64,000 bases of DNA from Pseudomonas hunanensis (GCF_013393325.1 NZ_QJRC01000065.1:1-64000); one strand, 5' to 3'. Numbered from the stretch's first letter, positions 16,800 through 26,413 are shown. Notes: generated by a model not told the origin, from the sequence alone. Numbers and translations are program-made.

Positions 16800-19064
16800 A
16801 TGGAATGGCTGGGGCTGCAACTGTTCGCTGATCTTCCGGCAACCGGGCGCATCGTCATCGATTGCCGGCATGAACCGTTACTGGTTCTACTCGCCTACTT
16901 CGTCGCCAGCGCGTCCTGCTTCGCTACCCTCGACATGGCCGAACGCCAGTCACACAGCGACGACCCCACCGCACACCGGCAATGGAACATGCTCGGCGCC
17001 TGCTGCCTGGCCGGCGGCATCTGGGCCATGCACTTCATCAGCATGCTGGCCTTCCAGGCCCCGGTGGAAGTGCACTATGACGTCTCGCTGACCATCCTCT
17101 CGCTGCTCATTGCCCTGGGTGTCGCCTGGCTGGCCATGCACAGCCTCGAACGCAGCCAGATGCGCGCGTATCACTTTGTGCTTAGCGCTGCGCTGATTGG
17201 CCTGGGCATCATCCTGATGCATTTTGTCGGCATGGCCGCAATGGAAACCGGCGCCGTCCAGTACTACCAGACCGGCCTGCTGCTGGCCTCTGCCGCCATC
17301 GCCCTGCTCACGAGCCTGGCCGCGTTGTGCCTGGCTCGCTATTTGCGCAATGGCAGCGGCACCCTGTACCAGGCCATGAAGTACGGCGCCAGCCTGCTGC
17401 TGGCAGGCGGTATCGTTACCACCCATTTCACCGCGATGTCGGCCATGACCCTGGTCATCCCGGCCGATACCGCACTGCGTCTGCCGTCTGGCGACAACAG
17501 CCTGCAACTGGCGCTGGGCATTGGCTTCATCACCCTGTTGATCAGTGGCGCCAGCATCAGCGCCGCGCTGGCCGACAAGAAGCTGCAGAGCAAAGAGCAC
17601 GATCTGCGTCGGGTCAGCGTGCTGCTCAGCCAACTGGACCAAGCCCGCGCGTCACTGCAGCAGGCCGCGCATTACGATGCCCTGACCAACCTGGTCAATC
17701 GCCGTGGTTTCAACCAGGTGTTCGCCGAACGCCTGGTCGAACACCAGGCCAACGAAAACCGCCTGGCGGTGATGTTCCTCGACATCGACCATTTCAAGCG
17801 CATCAACGACAGCCTCGGCCACGACGCCGGTGACGAGCTGCTCAAGGTGATCGCCAACCACATCAAGGCCGCTACCCGCAGCCAAGACCTGGTTGCGCGC
17901 TTGGGTGGCGACGAGTTCTGTGTGGTCACCAGCCTCAACAGCCGCGACGAAGCCCGTCACCTGGCCCAGCGCATCATGCAACGAATGAAAGACCCCATCG
18001 ACCTGGGCGGCCGGCGCATGGTCATGACCACCAGCATCGGCGTGAGCATCTTCCCGGACGACGGCAGCACAGCCGAAGAGTTGCTCAAGCACGCCGACCT
18101 GGCCCTCTATCAATCCAAGGACAACGGCCGCAATAGCCTGAACTTCTTCAACGACAGCCTGAAGGCCAGGGCTTCGATTGCACTGCAACTGGAAGAAGAG
18201 CTGAGACTGGCCCTGTTGGAAGAGCGCGGGTTGTGCGTGCACTACCAGCCCATCTTCGACCTGCGCAGCGGGCAAGTGGCCAAACTGGAAGCGCTGCTGC
18301 GCTGGCAGCACCCGCAACACGGCCTGCTGGGGCCCGACCGTTTCATCGGCATTGCCGAAGCCAACGGCCTGATCATCGACCTCGACTTGTGGGTATTGCG
18401 CCACGCCTGCGCCGACCTGGCCTACTTGCAGCGCCACGGCTACGGCGAACTCAAGGTCACGGTCAACTGCTCGGCAGTCACCCTCAGCCACGACGAACTG
18501 CCCAACGAAGTTGAAAAGGCGCTGTTCCATGCCGCCCTGGCGCCGCGCCAACTTGAGCTGGAGGTGACCGAGAACGCACTGATGGGCGATATCCAGCGTA
18601 CGGTCAGCCTGCTCAAGCGCGTGCGCGCCCTGGGCGTGGCGCTGTCGATCGATGACTTTGGCACTGGCTACTCGTCACTGGCCTACCTCAAGCGCCTGCC
18701 ACTGGACGTGCTGAAAATCGACCGCACCTTCCTGCAGGATGTGCCGGGCAGCCAGAAAGACCGCGAAATCGTCCAGGCGATCATCGTCATGGCGCATACC
18801 CTGCACTTGCAGGTCGTCAGCGAGGGCGTGGAAACCGCCGAACAACAGGCCTTCCTGGAAAGCCACGGTTGCGACTACCTGCAGGGCTACCTGCTGGGGC
18901 GCCCCGTGCCGCTGGCAGAGCTGCGGCCGCTGCTGGAGCGGCTACAGCGCCAGAACGGCGTACTCACGCCTTGTTGCGGTACAGCTCCACCAGGGTCGCC
19001 GGGTCTTTTTGCAGGTAACCCTGGCTACCGTGCAGGCGCATCAATTGCGCGGCGAGGCCGCTGA
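16800..19064 (+). CDS. MHYT-GGDEF-EAL c-di-GMP enzyme
   Basis: Membrane c-di-GMP protein of 754 residues. The first 250 residues hold about seven helices with MHYT repeats (WAMHFISMLAF, LMHFVGMAAME, THFTAMSAM), proposed to bind copper and sense O2, CO or NO. GGDEF (about 290-455; LGGDEF, RSQD inhibitory site) and EAL (about 470-715; EALLRW, TENALM, DDFGTGYSS, KIDRTF, SEGVET) follow, all with key residues. The ATG at 16800 follows AGAGG and fits better than the frame-opening codon at 16758. The last 34 codons overlap the convergent dehydrogenase gene and lie outside the EAL domain. Confidence 0.92.
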   Translation: MEWLGLQLFADLPATGRIVIDCRHEPLLVLLAYFVASASCFATLDMAERQSHSDDPTAHRQWNMLGACCLAGGIWAMHFISMLAFQAPVEVHYDVSLTILSLLIALGVAWLAMHSLERSQMRAYHFVLSAALIGLGIILMHFVGMAAMETGAVQYYQTGLLLASAAIALLTSLAALCLARYLRNGSGTLYQAMKYGASLLLAGGIVTTHFTAMSAMTLVIPADTALRLPSGDNSLQLALGIGFITLLISGASISAALADKKLQSKEHDLRRVSVLLSQLDQARASLQQAAHYDALTNLVNRRGFNQVFAERLVEHQANENRLAVMFLDIDHFKRINDSLGHDAGDELLKVIANHIKAATRSQDLVARLGGDEFCVVTSLNSRDEARHLAQRIMQRMKDPIDLGGRRMVMTTSIGVSIFPDDGSTAEELLKHADLALYQSKDNGRNSLNFFNDSLKARASIALQLEEELRLALLEERGLCVHYQPIFDLRSGQVAKLEALLRWQHPQHGLLGPDRFIGIAEANGLIIDLDLWVLRHACADLAYLQRHGYGELKVTVNCSAVTLSHDELPNEVEKALFHAALAPRQLELEVTENALMGDIQRTVSLLKRVRALGVALSIDDFGTGYSSLAYLKRLPLDVLKIDRTFLQDVPGSQKDREIVQAIIVMAHTLHLQVVSEGVETAEQQAFLESHGCDYLQGYLLGRPVPLAELRPLLERLQRQNGVLTPCCGTAPPGSPGLFAGNPGYRAGASIARRGR

Positions 19065-19851
19065 GCGGCGTCGCCGAGCCTTGCTCACGGGAGAACTTGA
19101 CCGCGCCATCCAGGTCCTTGAGCAGCGTGCGTACATGCCACTTGATCGGCTCGAAGCGGCTCTCGGCCATCTGCGGCGCCAGGATCTGCAACGGCTTGGA
19201 ATCGGCAAAGCCACCGGCCAGCGCTTCGGCAATCAGTGTCGCGTCTACGCCCGACTGCTCGGCCAATACCACTACTTCGGCAATCACCAGGGCATTGCAG
19301 GCTACGATCATCTGGTTGCAGGCCTTGGTCACCTGGCCCGCGCCTACCGCCCCCATGTGCGTCACGCGCTGGCCAAGCACCTGCAGCACCGGGTGTGCAC
19401 GCTGCAAGTCGGCCACCTCACCACCGACCATGATGGCCAGTGTGCCTGCTTCAGCACCTGGCGTACCGCCAGATACCGGCGCATCCAACCACGCCATGCC
19501 ACACAGTGCTGCCAGTTCGGCTGCCATTTCACGGGTGGCGGTTGGTTCCAGGCTGGAGAAATCGATCAGCAACTGGCCGCTGCGCCCGCCCTGGGCAATG
19601 CCTTGCTCGCCGAACACCACCTCGCGCACCACTGCTGTGTCGGCCAGGCACAGCAGCACCATGTCGCTGTCGCGGCACAATTGGGCCGGGCTGCTGGCCA
19701 GGCGCGCGCCGGCAGCGACCAGGGCGGCACACTTGTCTGGGCTACGGTTCCATACCGTCAGCGGATATCCCGCTGCCAACAGACGACGGCACATGGGCAG
19801 GCCCATCAGGCCGATGCCGGCGAATCCAAGCGAAGGTAGTTGTGAGCTCAT
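18964..19851 (-). CDS. NAD(P)-dependent beta-hydroxyacid dehydrogenase
   Basis: Protein of 295 residues in the 3-hydroxyisobutyrate dehydrogenase / tartronate semialdehyde reductase family. The N-terminal Rossmann motif is GFAGIGLMGLPMCRRL, the substrate motif is DAPVSGGTPGAEAG near residue 123, and the catalytic Lys is in GAGQVTKACNQ near 175. Substrate cannot be told from sequence; glyoxylate or succinate semialdehyde reduction is as likely as hydroxyisobutyrate. The ATG at 19851 has GGAGACG upstream. Its 3' end overlaps the convergent MHYT-GGDEF-EAL gene by 101 bases. Confidence 0.87.
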   Translation of the reverse strand: MSSQLPSLGFAGIGLMGLPMCRRLLAAGYPLTVWNRSPDKCAALVAAGARLASSPAQLCRDSDMVLLCLADTAVVREVVFGEQGIAQGGRSGQLLIDFSSLEPTATREMAAELAALCGMAWLDAPVSGGTPGAEAGTLAIMVGGEVADLQRAHPVLQVLGQRVTHMGAVGAGQVTKACNQMIVACNALVIAEVVVLAEQSGVDATLIAEALAGGFADSKPLQILAPQMAESRFEPIKWHVRTLLKDLDGAVKFSREQGSATPLSGLAAQLMRLHGSQGYLQKDPATLVELYRNKA

Positions 19852-20016
19852 CAACGTCTCCAGACAAATTCGATATCAATCCAGGCCGCAAGGCAGCCCC
19901 ATTACGCATCCCGTAAACTGTTACCGCCACGCCGAATTGTTACTTACCTCTACCCGCCTTGCACGGCTTCAAGCACCAAAACGGGGCTGCTGCGTATTTT
20001 TGCGCACCAAAAAAGA

Positions 20017-20328
20017 TCACGCCTCTTCCGTGTGCTTCACCTGGATCACGATGAACGGCGAAACCACCACCGCCCAGATCTCTGGATCGCGGCTTTGCAG
20101 GTCCAGTGCCTGCTCGGCCGAGACCGGCCCAACGGTGCCATCACTACGCCACTTGGCGAAGATCTCGCTGCGATTCTCGGCCATCGCTTCGGCAACGGTG
20201 ATCAGGTCCAGGCTGGGGTCGACCCAAATCAGGTCACCCTTGGCCCAGAAACGTTCCAGTGCTTTCCACTCGATGATTGCCGTCTCGCCAAGCAATTTGG
20301 CATAGAGGGTGCTTGTTTGATCAGTCAT
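20017..20328 (-). CDS. DUF2288 family protein
   Basis: Small protein of 103 residues, MTDQTSTLYAKLLGETAIIE onward, with WKALERFWAKGDLIWVDPSLDL and an acidic-basic C-terminus, matching my recollection of the DUF2288 family. Function unknown. The ATG at 20328 is preferred to the frame opening at 20394 because the family begins at MTDQ. The gene is divergent from braC. Confidence 0.75.
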   Translation of the reverse strand: MTDQTSTLYAKLLGETAIIEWKALERFWAKGDLIWVDPSLDLITVAEAMAENRSEIFAKWRSDGTVGPVSAEQALDLQSRDPEIWAVVVSPFIVIQVKHTEEA

Positions 20329-20687
20329 GGGTGGTATCCGCAAAAATCGCCAATTAAAAAAGGCCGGCATTTTTGCAGAAAAACCCGGTTTCAAATATGT
20401 AATTTGGTCGATTGACCCCGAAGTTGTGGGGCGGGGTCGCAGATGCAGGCAGTTTGATGGCGCCTTTCTGTATCTTTCTGTCGATCAAGCGACAACCCAG
20501 GAAGCAGGCACTTTTCGACCGCTTTTCAAGCGCTCGAACAGCGCTCTACACTGTACCGGTACAGTTCCGGGACATGTTCCGGGGGAAGGTGGGCTTGCGC
20601 GTTGGCACAGCCACGCCGCAAATCCCGCCCGGTCTGTAGCCCTGGCCGCCAGGACTATAAGAATTACAACAGAATGAGTGGAGCACT
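20329..20687. other. Regulatory region between DUF2288 gene and braC
   Basis: This 359-base gap has no credible gene. It holds a perfect 14-base palindrome (20551-20564), a direct repeat GTTCCGGG at 20564-20571 and 20576-20583, and just before the braC start an A-rich stretch AAGAATTACAACAGAA (20659-20674) followed by GGAG and ATG. The promoter itself was not identified with confidence. Confidence 0.6.
20551..20564. promoter_or_regulatory. Perfect palindrome CTGTACCGGTACAG upstream of braC
   Basis: CTGTACCGGTACAG is a perfect 14-base palindrome about 120 bases before the braC start codon. Its outer CTGT...ACAG arms match a LexA box, but the GC-rich centre is unlike the usual AT-rich core, so the binding protein is unknown. 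It is followed at once by two copies of GTTCCGGG spaced 12 bases apart. Confidence 0.5.
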
Positions 20688-21803
20688 ATGATCAAGATTT
20701 CCAAGCTGTTCGCCGCAATGGTTCTGGCCGGGGTAGCCAGCCATTCGTTTGCCGCCGATACCATCAAGATCGGCATCGCCGGTCCTAAAACGGGTCCTGT
20801 GACCCAGTACGGCGACATGCAGTTCATCGGCGCCAAGCAAGCCATCAAGGATATCAACGCCGCGGGCGGCGTCGATGGCAAGATGCTCGAAGCCAAGGAA
20901 TACGACGACGCCTGCGACCCTAAACAGGCCGTGGCAGTCGCCAACAAAGTGGTCAACGACGGCGTCAAGTTCGTCATCGGTCACCTGTGCTCCAGCTCCA
21001 CCCAGCCAGCGTCCGACATCTACGAAGACGAAGGCGTGATCATGATCACCCCGGCCGCCACCTCGCCGGAAATCACCGCCCGTGGCTACAAGCTGATCTT
21101 CCGTACCATCGGCCTGGACAGCGCCCAGGGCCCAGCCGCCGGCAACTACATCGCCGACCACGTCAAGCCGAAAGTGGTTGCGGTACTGCACGACAAGCAG
21201 CAGTACGGTGAAGGCATTGCCACCGCGGTCAAGCAAACCCTCGAAGCCAAAGGCACCAAGGTTGCCGTCTTCGAAGGCCTGAACGCCGGTGACAAAGACT
21301 TCTCCTCGATCATCCAGAAGCTCAAGCAGAACAACGTCGACTTCGTCTACTACGGCGGCTACCACCCAGAGCTGGGCCTGATCCTGCGCCAGGCCCAGGA
21401 AAAAGGCCTGAAAGCCAAGTTCATGGGCCCAGAGGGCGTGGGTAACGACTCCATTTCGCAGATCGCCCAGAACGCCTCCGAAGGCCTGCTGGTCACCCTG
21501 CCGAAGTCGTTCGACGCCGACCCTGAGAACAAGAAGATCGTCGACGCCATCAAGGCTGACGGCAAGGACCCAAGCGGCCCGTTCGTATTCCCGGCCTACT
21601 CGGCTGTCGAGCTGATCGCCCAAGGCATCAAGGCCGCCAAGTCCGAAGACACCGACAAGGTGGCTGCTGCCATCCACGCCGGCTCGTTCAAGACCCCTAC
21701 CGGCACCCTGTCGTATGACGAGAAAGGCGATCTGAAAGACTTCAAGTTCGTGGTCTACGAATGGCACTTCGGCAAGCCGAAGACCGAAGTCTCCCCTCAG
21801 TAA
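20688..21803 (+). CDS. braC: Branched-chain amino acid ABC transporter, periplasmic binding protein
   Basis: Periplasmic Leu/Ile/Val(/Ala/Thr) binding protein, 371 residues, LivJ/BraC family. Signal peptide MIKISKLFAAMVLAGVASHS ends before AADTIKIG. The mature protein shows IGIAGPKTGPVTQYGDMQ, two Cys framing a disulfide loop (DDACDPKQAV and GHLCSSSTQPA), and the ITPAATSPEIT ligand-binding region. It is the first gene of braCDEFG and is followed by an intercistronic hairpin that should raise its level over the membrane components. Confidence 0.95.
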   Translation: MIKISKLFAAMVLAGVASHSFAADTIKIGIAGPKTGPVTQYGDMQFIGAKQAIKDINAAGGVDGKMLEAKEYDDACDPKQAVAVANKVVNDGVKFVIGHLCSSSTQPASDIYEDEGVIMITPAATSPEITARGYKLIFRTIGLDSAQGPAAGNYIADHVKPKVVAVLHDKQQYGEGIATAVKQTLEAKGTKVAVFEGLNAGDKDFSSIIQKLKQNNVDFVYYGGYHPELGLILRQAQEKGLKAKFMGPEGVGNDSISQIAQNASEGLLVTLPKSFDADPENKKIVDAIKADGKDPSGPFVFPAYSAVELIAQGIKAAKSEDTDKVAAAIHAGSFKTPTGTLSYDEKGDLKDFKFVVYEWHFGKPKTEVSPQ

Positions 21804-21830
21804 CTGCGTGACTAAATAGCTGACCGTAGA

Positions 21831-21861
21831 AGCCCACTGTGCGAGCAGTGGGCTTTGTTTT
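21831..21861 (+). terminator. Intercistronic hairpin between braC and braD
   Basis: AGCCCACTG (21831-21839), loop TGCGAG, CAGTGGGCT (21846-21854) followed by TTGTTTT form a good intrinsic terminator-like hairpin. In binding-protein operons such a partial terminator or 3' stabiliser gives more binding protein than permease. Read-through must occur if braD has no own promoter. Confidence 0.75.
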
Positions 21862-21989
21862 ACGAGGTTCATGGGCCCGATCCCCGCGATCCGGGGGCGG
21901 GCTCACCTGAAAATCTTAAAACCGTCACCCGCGGTTTCCTGGCCTACCCCCGCCAGCGAAATGCAAATCAGGTTTTTAGGAGCGCTGTA

Positions 21990-22913
21990 ATGCCTGAGAT
22001 CTACCATTTCTTCCAACAACTGGTTAATGGATTGACCATCGGCAGCACCTATGCCTTGATCGCCATCGGCTACACGATGGTGTACGGCATCATTGGCATG
22101 ATCAACTTCGCCCATGGCGAGGTGTACATGATCGGTTCCTACGTGGCCTTCATCGCCCTGGCGGGCCTGGCCATGATGGGCATCCATTCGCTGCCGATCC
22201 TGATGACCGTCGCCTTTGTCGCGACGATCTTCGTCACCAGTGCCTATGGCTACAGTATCGAACGGGTTGCCTATCGCCCTCTGCGCAACAGCAACCGGTT
22301 GATTCCGCTGATTTCCGCCATCGGCATGTCGATCTTCCTGCAGAACACCGTCTTGCTGTCGCAAGACTCCAAGGACAAATCCATCCCCAACCTGATCCCC
22401 GGCAGCTTCTCCTTCGGGCCAGGCGGTGCTGAAGAAGTACTGATCAGCTACATGCAAGTCCTGGTGTTCGTGGTCACCCTGGTGGCCATGACCCTGCTCA
22501 CCCTGTTCATCTCCCGCTCCCGCCTGGGCCGCGCCTGCCGCGCCTGCGCCGAAGACATCAAGATGGCCAACCTGCTGGGCATCAACACCAACAACATCAT
22601 CGCCCTCACCTTCGTCATCGGTGCCGCCCTGGCAGCCGTGGCAGCCGTGCTGCTGAGCATGCAGTACGGGGTGATCAACCCCAACGCCGGTTTCCTGGTG
22701 GGCCTGAAGGCCTTCACTGCGGCGGTGCTGGGTGGCATCGGCAGCATTCCGGGCGCCATGCTCGGCGGGCTGGTGCTGGGTGTAGCGGAAGCCTTTGGTG
22801 CCGACATCTTCGGCGACCAGTACAAGGACGTGGTGGCATTCGGCTTGTTGGTTCTTGTCTTGCTGTTCCGGCCGACCGGCATTCTGGGCCGCCCGGAGGT
22901 TGAAAAAGTATGA
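21990..22913 (+). CDS. braD: Branched-chain amino acid ABC transporter permease LivH/BraD
   Basis: Inner-membrane permease of 307 residues, LivH family, with about eight helices. The N-terminus [20 protein letters not shown] and [16 protein letters not shown] are typical, and the EAA-like loop is near [20 protein letters not shown]. The ATG at 21990 has TTAGGAG upstream; the open frame extends to 21855 but that part crosses the hairpin and has no similarity. The stop overlaps braE by four bases (ATGA). Confidence 0.94.
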   Translation: MPEIYHFFQQLVNGLTIGSTYALIAIGYTMVYGIIGMINFAHGEVYMIGSYVAFIALAGLAMMGIHSLPILMTVAFVATIFVTSAYGYSIERVAYRPLRNSNRLIPLISAIGMSIFLQNTVLLSQDSKDKSIPNLIPGSFSFGPGGAEEVLISYMQVLVFVVTLVAMTLLTLFISRSRLGRACRACAEDIKMANLLGINTNNIIALTFVIGAALAAVAAVLLSMQYGVINPNAGFLVGLKAFTAAVLGGIGSIPGAMLGGLVLGVAEAFGADIFGDQYKDVVAFGLLVLVLLFRPTGILGRPEVEKV

Positions 22914-24166
22914 ACAAAAATCTCAAACAGGCGTTCTTCAGCGCCTTGCTGGTATGGGCCGTGGCCTTCCCGGTACTGGGCCTGAAACTGAGCATCGACG
23001 GCATCAGCCTGGCCGTGCACAGCCAGGGCTCGTTCACCATCAGCATCATCGCCGTGTGTTCGGTGCTGATGTTCCTGCGTGTGCTGTTCGACAAGCAGTG
23101 GAGCTCGGTGATGGGCCGCCGTTCGGATCGCAAGCTGATCCCGCCGGCCGTCAGCAACTACCTGACCCTGCCCAAGACCCAGCGCTATGTGATCATCGGG
23201 TTGATCGTGGCGGCACTGGTGTGGCCGTTCTTCGGCTCGCGCGGTGCGGTCGACATTGCCACGCTGATCCTGATCTACGTGTTGCTGGGCCTTGGCCTGA
23301 ACATCGTGGTTGGCCTGGCGGGCCTGCTCGACCTTGGCTATGTCGGCTTCTACGCCGTCGGCGCCTACAGCTACGCCATGCTCTCGCACTACCTGGGCTG
23401 GAGCTTCTGGGTGTGCCTGCCGATTGCCGGCCTGATGGCCGCCACCTTCGGCTTCCTGCTCGGCTTCCCGGTACTGCGCCTGCGGGGTGACTACCTGGCG
23501 ATCGTGACCCTCGGCTTCGGCGAGATCATCCGCCTGTTCCTGCGTAACCTCACCGACTGGACCGGCGGCCCCAACGGCATCAGCAACATCCCCAAGCCGG
23601 AGTTCTTCGGCCTGACCTTCGAACGCCGCGCCGCCGAGGGCATGCAGACCTTCCACGAGTTCTTCGGCCTGGAATACAACTCGATCAACAAGGTCATCTT
23701 CCTCTACCTGGTGGCCCTGCTGCTGGCGCTGCTGGCGCTGTTCGTCATCAACCGCCTGCTGCGCATGCCGATCGGCCGCGCCTGGGAAGCCCTGCGCGAA
23801 GACGAGATCGCCTGCCGCGCACTGGGCCTCAACCCGACCGTGATCAAACTCTCGGCGTTCACCCTGGGTGCCTGCTTCGCCGGTTTCGCCGGTAGCTTCT
23901 TCGCCGCGCGCCAAGGCCTGGTGACGCCAGAGTCGTTCACCTTCATCGAGTCGGCAATCATCCTCGCCATCGTCGTGCTTGGCGGCATGGGCTCACAACT
24001 GGGCGTGATTCTCGCGGCCATCGTGATGATCCTGCTGCCCGAGCTGATGCGTGAGTTCAGCGAATACCGGATGCTGATGTTCGGTGCGCTGATGGTGTTG
24101 ATGATGATCTGGCGTCCGCAAGGCCTGCTGCCTATGCAACGTCCACACATGGAGCTGCGTCGATGA
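22910..24166 (+). CDS. braE: Branched-chain amino acid ABC transporter permease LivM/BraE
   Basis: Second permease of the system, 418 residues, LivM family. The first 110 residues form an N-terminal extension with two helices typical of the LivM/BraE type; the core has [40 protein letters not shown] and the [24 protein letters not shown] coupling loop ([20 protein letters not shown]). Start and stop both overlap neighbours by four bases, indicating translational coupling with braD and braF. Confidence 0.94.
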   Translation: MNKNLKQAFFSALLVWAVAFPVLGLKLSIDGISLAVHSQGSFTISIIAVCSVLMFLRVLFDKQWSSVMGRRSDRKLIPPAVSNYLTLPKTQRYVIIGLIVAALVWPFFGSRGAVDIATLILIYVLLGLGLNIVVGLAGLLDLGYVGFYAVGAYSYAMLSHYLGWSFWVCLPIAGLMAATFGFLLGFPVLRLRGDYLAIVTLGFGEIIRLFLRNLTDWTGGPNGISNIPKPEFFGLTFERRAAEGMQTFHEFFGLEYNSINKVIFLYLVALLLALLALFVINRLLRMPIGRAWEALREDEIACRALGLNPTVIKLSAFTLGACFAGFAGSFFAARQGLVTPESFTFIESAIILAIVVLGGMGSQLGVILAAIVMILLPELMREFSEYRMLMFGALMVLMMIWRPQGLLPMQRPHMELRR

Positions 24167-24930
24167 GCCGCGAAATTCTGCAAGTCAGCGGCCTGAGCAT
24201 GCGCTTCGGCGGCTTGTTGGCGGTCAACGGCGTGGGCCTGACCGTCAAGGAAAAACAGGTGGTGGCGTTGATCGGCCCCAACGGCGCCGGCAAGACCACC
24301 GTGTTCAACTGCCTGACCGGTTTCTACAAGCCCAGCGGCGGCACCATCCTGCTCGATGGCCAGCCGATCCAGGGCCTGGCCGGCCACCAGATCGCCCGCA
24401 AGGGTGTGGTGCGGACCTTCCAGAACGTGCGCCTGTTCAAGGAAATGACCGCGCTGGAAAACCTGCTGATCGCCCAGCACCGCCACCTCAACACCAACTT
24501 TTTCGCTGGCTTGTTCAAGACCCCGGGCTTCCGCCGCAGCGAAAAGGAGGCCATGGAACGCGCGCAGTACTGGCTGGAAAAGGTCAACCTGACCGAGTTC
24601 GCCAACCGTACCGCCGGCACCCTCGCCTACGGCCAGCAGCGCCGCCTGGAAATCGCCCGCTGCATGATGACCCAGCCACGCATCATCATGCTCGACGAAC
24701 CGGCCGCGGGCCTGAACCCGAAGGAAACCGAAGACCTCAAGGCATTGATCGCCTACCTGCGCGAGTCGCACAACGTCACCGTGCTGCTGATCGAGCACGA
24801 CATGAAGCTGGTGATGAGCATCTCCGACCATATCGTGGTGATCAATCAGGGCACCCCTCTGGCCCACGGCACACCGGAGGAGATCCGCGACAACCCTGAT
24901 GTGATCAAAGCCTACCTGGGGGAAGCGTAA
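24163..24930 (+). CDS. braF: Branched-chain amino acid ABC transporter ATPase LivG/BraF
   Basis: ABC ATPase of 255 residues. Walker A is GPNGAGKTT near residue 38, the signature is [12 protein letters not shown] near 156, Walker B is [11 protein letters not shown] near 178 and the switch His is in IEHDMKLVM. The LivG-specific insertion after Walker A ([20 protein letters not shown]) is present. It pairs with BraG to power the BraDE permease. Confidence 0.95.
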   Translation: MSREILQVSGLSMRFGGLLAVNGVGLTVKEKQVVALIGPNGAGKTTVFNCLTGFYKPSGGTILLDGQPIQGLAGHQIARKGVVRTFQNVRLFKEMTALENLLIAQHRHLNTNFFAGLFKTPGFRRSEKEAMERAQYWLEKVNLTEFANRTAGTLAYGQQRRLEIARCMMTQPRIIMLDEPAAGLNPKETEDLKALIAYLRESHNVTVLLIEHDMKLVMSISDHIVVINQGTPLAHGTPEEIRDNPDVIKAYLGEA

Positions 24931-25632
24931 ATGCTGAAGTTCGAAAACGTTTCCACCTTCTACGGCAAGATCCAGGCGCTGCACAGCGTCAACGTGGAAA
25001 TCAACCAGGGCGAGATCGTCACCCTGATCGGCGCCAACGGCGCCGGTAAGTCGACGTTGCTGATGACCCTGTGCGGCTCGCCGCAGGCGCACAGTGGCAG
25101 CATCAAGTACCTGGGTGAAGAACTGGTCGGCCAGCCGTCCTCGCACATCATGCGCAAGAGCATCGCCGTAGTGCCGGAAGGCCGCCGCGTGTTCGCCCGC
25201 CTGACCGTAGAGGAGAACCTGGCGATGGGTGGTTTCTTCACCGACAAAGGCGATTATCAGGAGCAACTGGACAAGGTGCTGCAGCTGTTCCCGCGCCTGA
25301 AGGAACGTTACATCCAGCGTGGCGGCACCATGTCCGGTGGCGAGCAGCAAATGCTCGCCATTGGCCGGGCGCTGATGAGCAAGCCCAAGCTGCTGCTGCT
25401 CGACGAACCTTCGCTGGGCCTGGCACCGATCATCATCCAGCAGATCTTCGACATCATCGAACAGCTGCGCCGCGATGGCGTGACGGTGTTCCTGGTGGAG
25501 CAAAACGCCAACCAGGCGCTGAAAATCGCCGACCGGGCGTATGTGCTGGAGAACGGCCGGGTGGTGATGCAAGGGACAGGCGAAGCGCTGTTGACTGACC
25601 CAAAGGTGCGCGACGCGTACCTTGGGGGTTGA
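24931..25632 (+). CDS. braG: Branched-chain amino acid ABC transporter ATPase LivF/BraG
   Basis: Second ABC ATPase, 233 residues, LivF family. Walker A GANGAGKST near residue 34, signature MSGGEQQMLAIGRAL near 135, Walker B LLLLDEPSLGL near 155 and the switch region VEQNANQAL are intact. It starts directly after the braF stop codon and is the last gene of the operon, followed six bases later by a strong terminator. Confidence 0.95.
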   Translation: MLKFENVSTFYGKIQALHSVNVEINQGEIVTLIGANGAGKSTLLMTLCGSPQAHSGSIKYLGEELVGQPSSHIMRKSIAVVPEGRRVFARLTVEENLAMGGFFTDKGDYQEQLDKVLQLFPRLKERYIQRGGTMSGGEQQMLAIGRALMSKPKLLLLDEPSLGLAPIIIQQIFDIIEQLRRDGVTVFLVEQNANQALKIADRAYVLENGRVVMQGTGEALLTDPKVRDAYLGG

Positions 25633-25637
25633 TCGGG

Positions 25638-25659
25638 AAAGGGCCTTCGGGCCCTTTTT
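25638..25659 (+). terminator. Rho-independent terminator of braCDEFG
   Basis: AAAGGGCC-TTCG-GGCCCTTTTT at 25638-25659: an 8-base stem with a UUCG tetraloop and a T-run, six bases after the braG stop codon. Confidence 0.92.
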
Positions 25660-25738
25660 CATGCCTGCTGACTTGTGATCCCAGCACACCCTGCGTAACG
25701 TGGCCAGCTCTTTGGCAAAGATCCCCGGAGCCCGCCCC

Positions 25739-26413
25739 ATGCGCCTCACCCCCACCCTGCTGCTCACCGCCCTGCTGCCCCTGTTCGCCGGCTGCCAGCT
25801 CATGGCCAACGCCCCAAGCGACCCGAACATCGGCACCACGCGCATGCAGGGCGAACTACGTGCCGCCAACGGCCAGTTGCTGTTCAAGCCATGCAGCGAA
25901 AACCGCACGTTCGTGATCAATGATGTCGGCGCCACTGGCATCCTGCAGGAGGCCGCCAACCTTGCCAAGGACGCCAATGACAAGCTGTTCGCCGACGTCC
26001 GTGGTCGCCTGACCGGCAGCAAGCAGGCCAACAACGACGGCCAGCTGGAAGTGCGTCGCCTGTACCGCCTGGAACCCTCCGCCCGTGCCTGCGAAGACCC
26101 CAACTTCAAGCAGCTGACCCTGCGCGCCGACGGCCAGGAGCCGTTCTGGGCGGTGAAAGCTAGCGGCAAGGGGATGATCATAGAGCGCCCCGGCAAAGAC
26201 CCGCTGCCCCTGCCGTTCCTTGAAGAAGAAGTGCCCGGCGGCGGCCTGACCCTGAGCAGCGAAGCCAACGGTCAGCACGTGGAACTGTGGGTCGCCCCGC
26301 AACGCTGCGTCGACAGCATGAGCGGCGCCGTGCGCCACCTGCGCGCCGAACTGCACATCGACGGCAAGACCTTGCAAGGCTGCGGCTACTACGGTGGCGC
26401 ACGCGACAACTGA
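25739..26413 (+). CDS. COG3650-type lipoprotein
   Basis: Lipoprotein of 224 residues. The signal peptide MRLTPTLLLTALLPLFAGC has its lipobox Cys at residue 19. The mature part includes GELRAANGQLLFKPCSENRT and a C-terminal domain with PFWAVKASGKGMIIERPG and LQGCGYYGGARDN, the pattern I associate with COG3650/YbaY-like predicted membrane proteins that bind periplasmic small molecules. Function unknown. The ATG at 25739 follows CGGAG; an upstream start at 25700 would spoil the signal peptide. Confidence 0.75.
   Translation: MRLTPTLLLTALLPLFAGCQLMANAPSDPNIGTTRMQGELRAANGQLLFKPCSENRTFVINDVGATGILQEAANLAKDANDKLFADVRGRLTGSKQANNDGQLEVRRLYRLEPSARACEDPNFKQLTLRADGQEPFWAVKASGKGMIIERPGKDPLPLPFLEEEVPGGGLTLSSEANGQHVELWVAPQRCVDSMSGAVRHLRAELHIDGKTLQGCGYYGGARDN

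Noticed and set aside
20551..20564. Calling the braC palindrome a LexA box
   Set aside because: The CTGT...ACAG arms fit, but the core CCGG is not AT-rich and the downstream gene is not a repair gene; it is kept only as an unidentified operator.
23704..26268. Minus-strand open frame of 854 codons opposite braE-braG
   Set aside because: It spans three real genes and a terminator on the other strand; its sequence reads as the shadow of ABC transporter codons.
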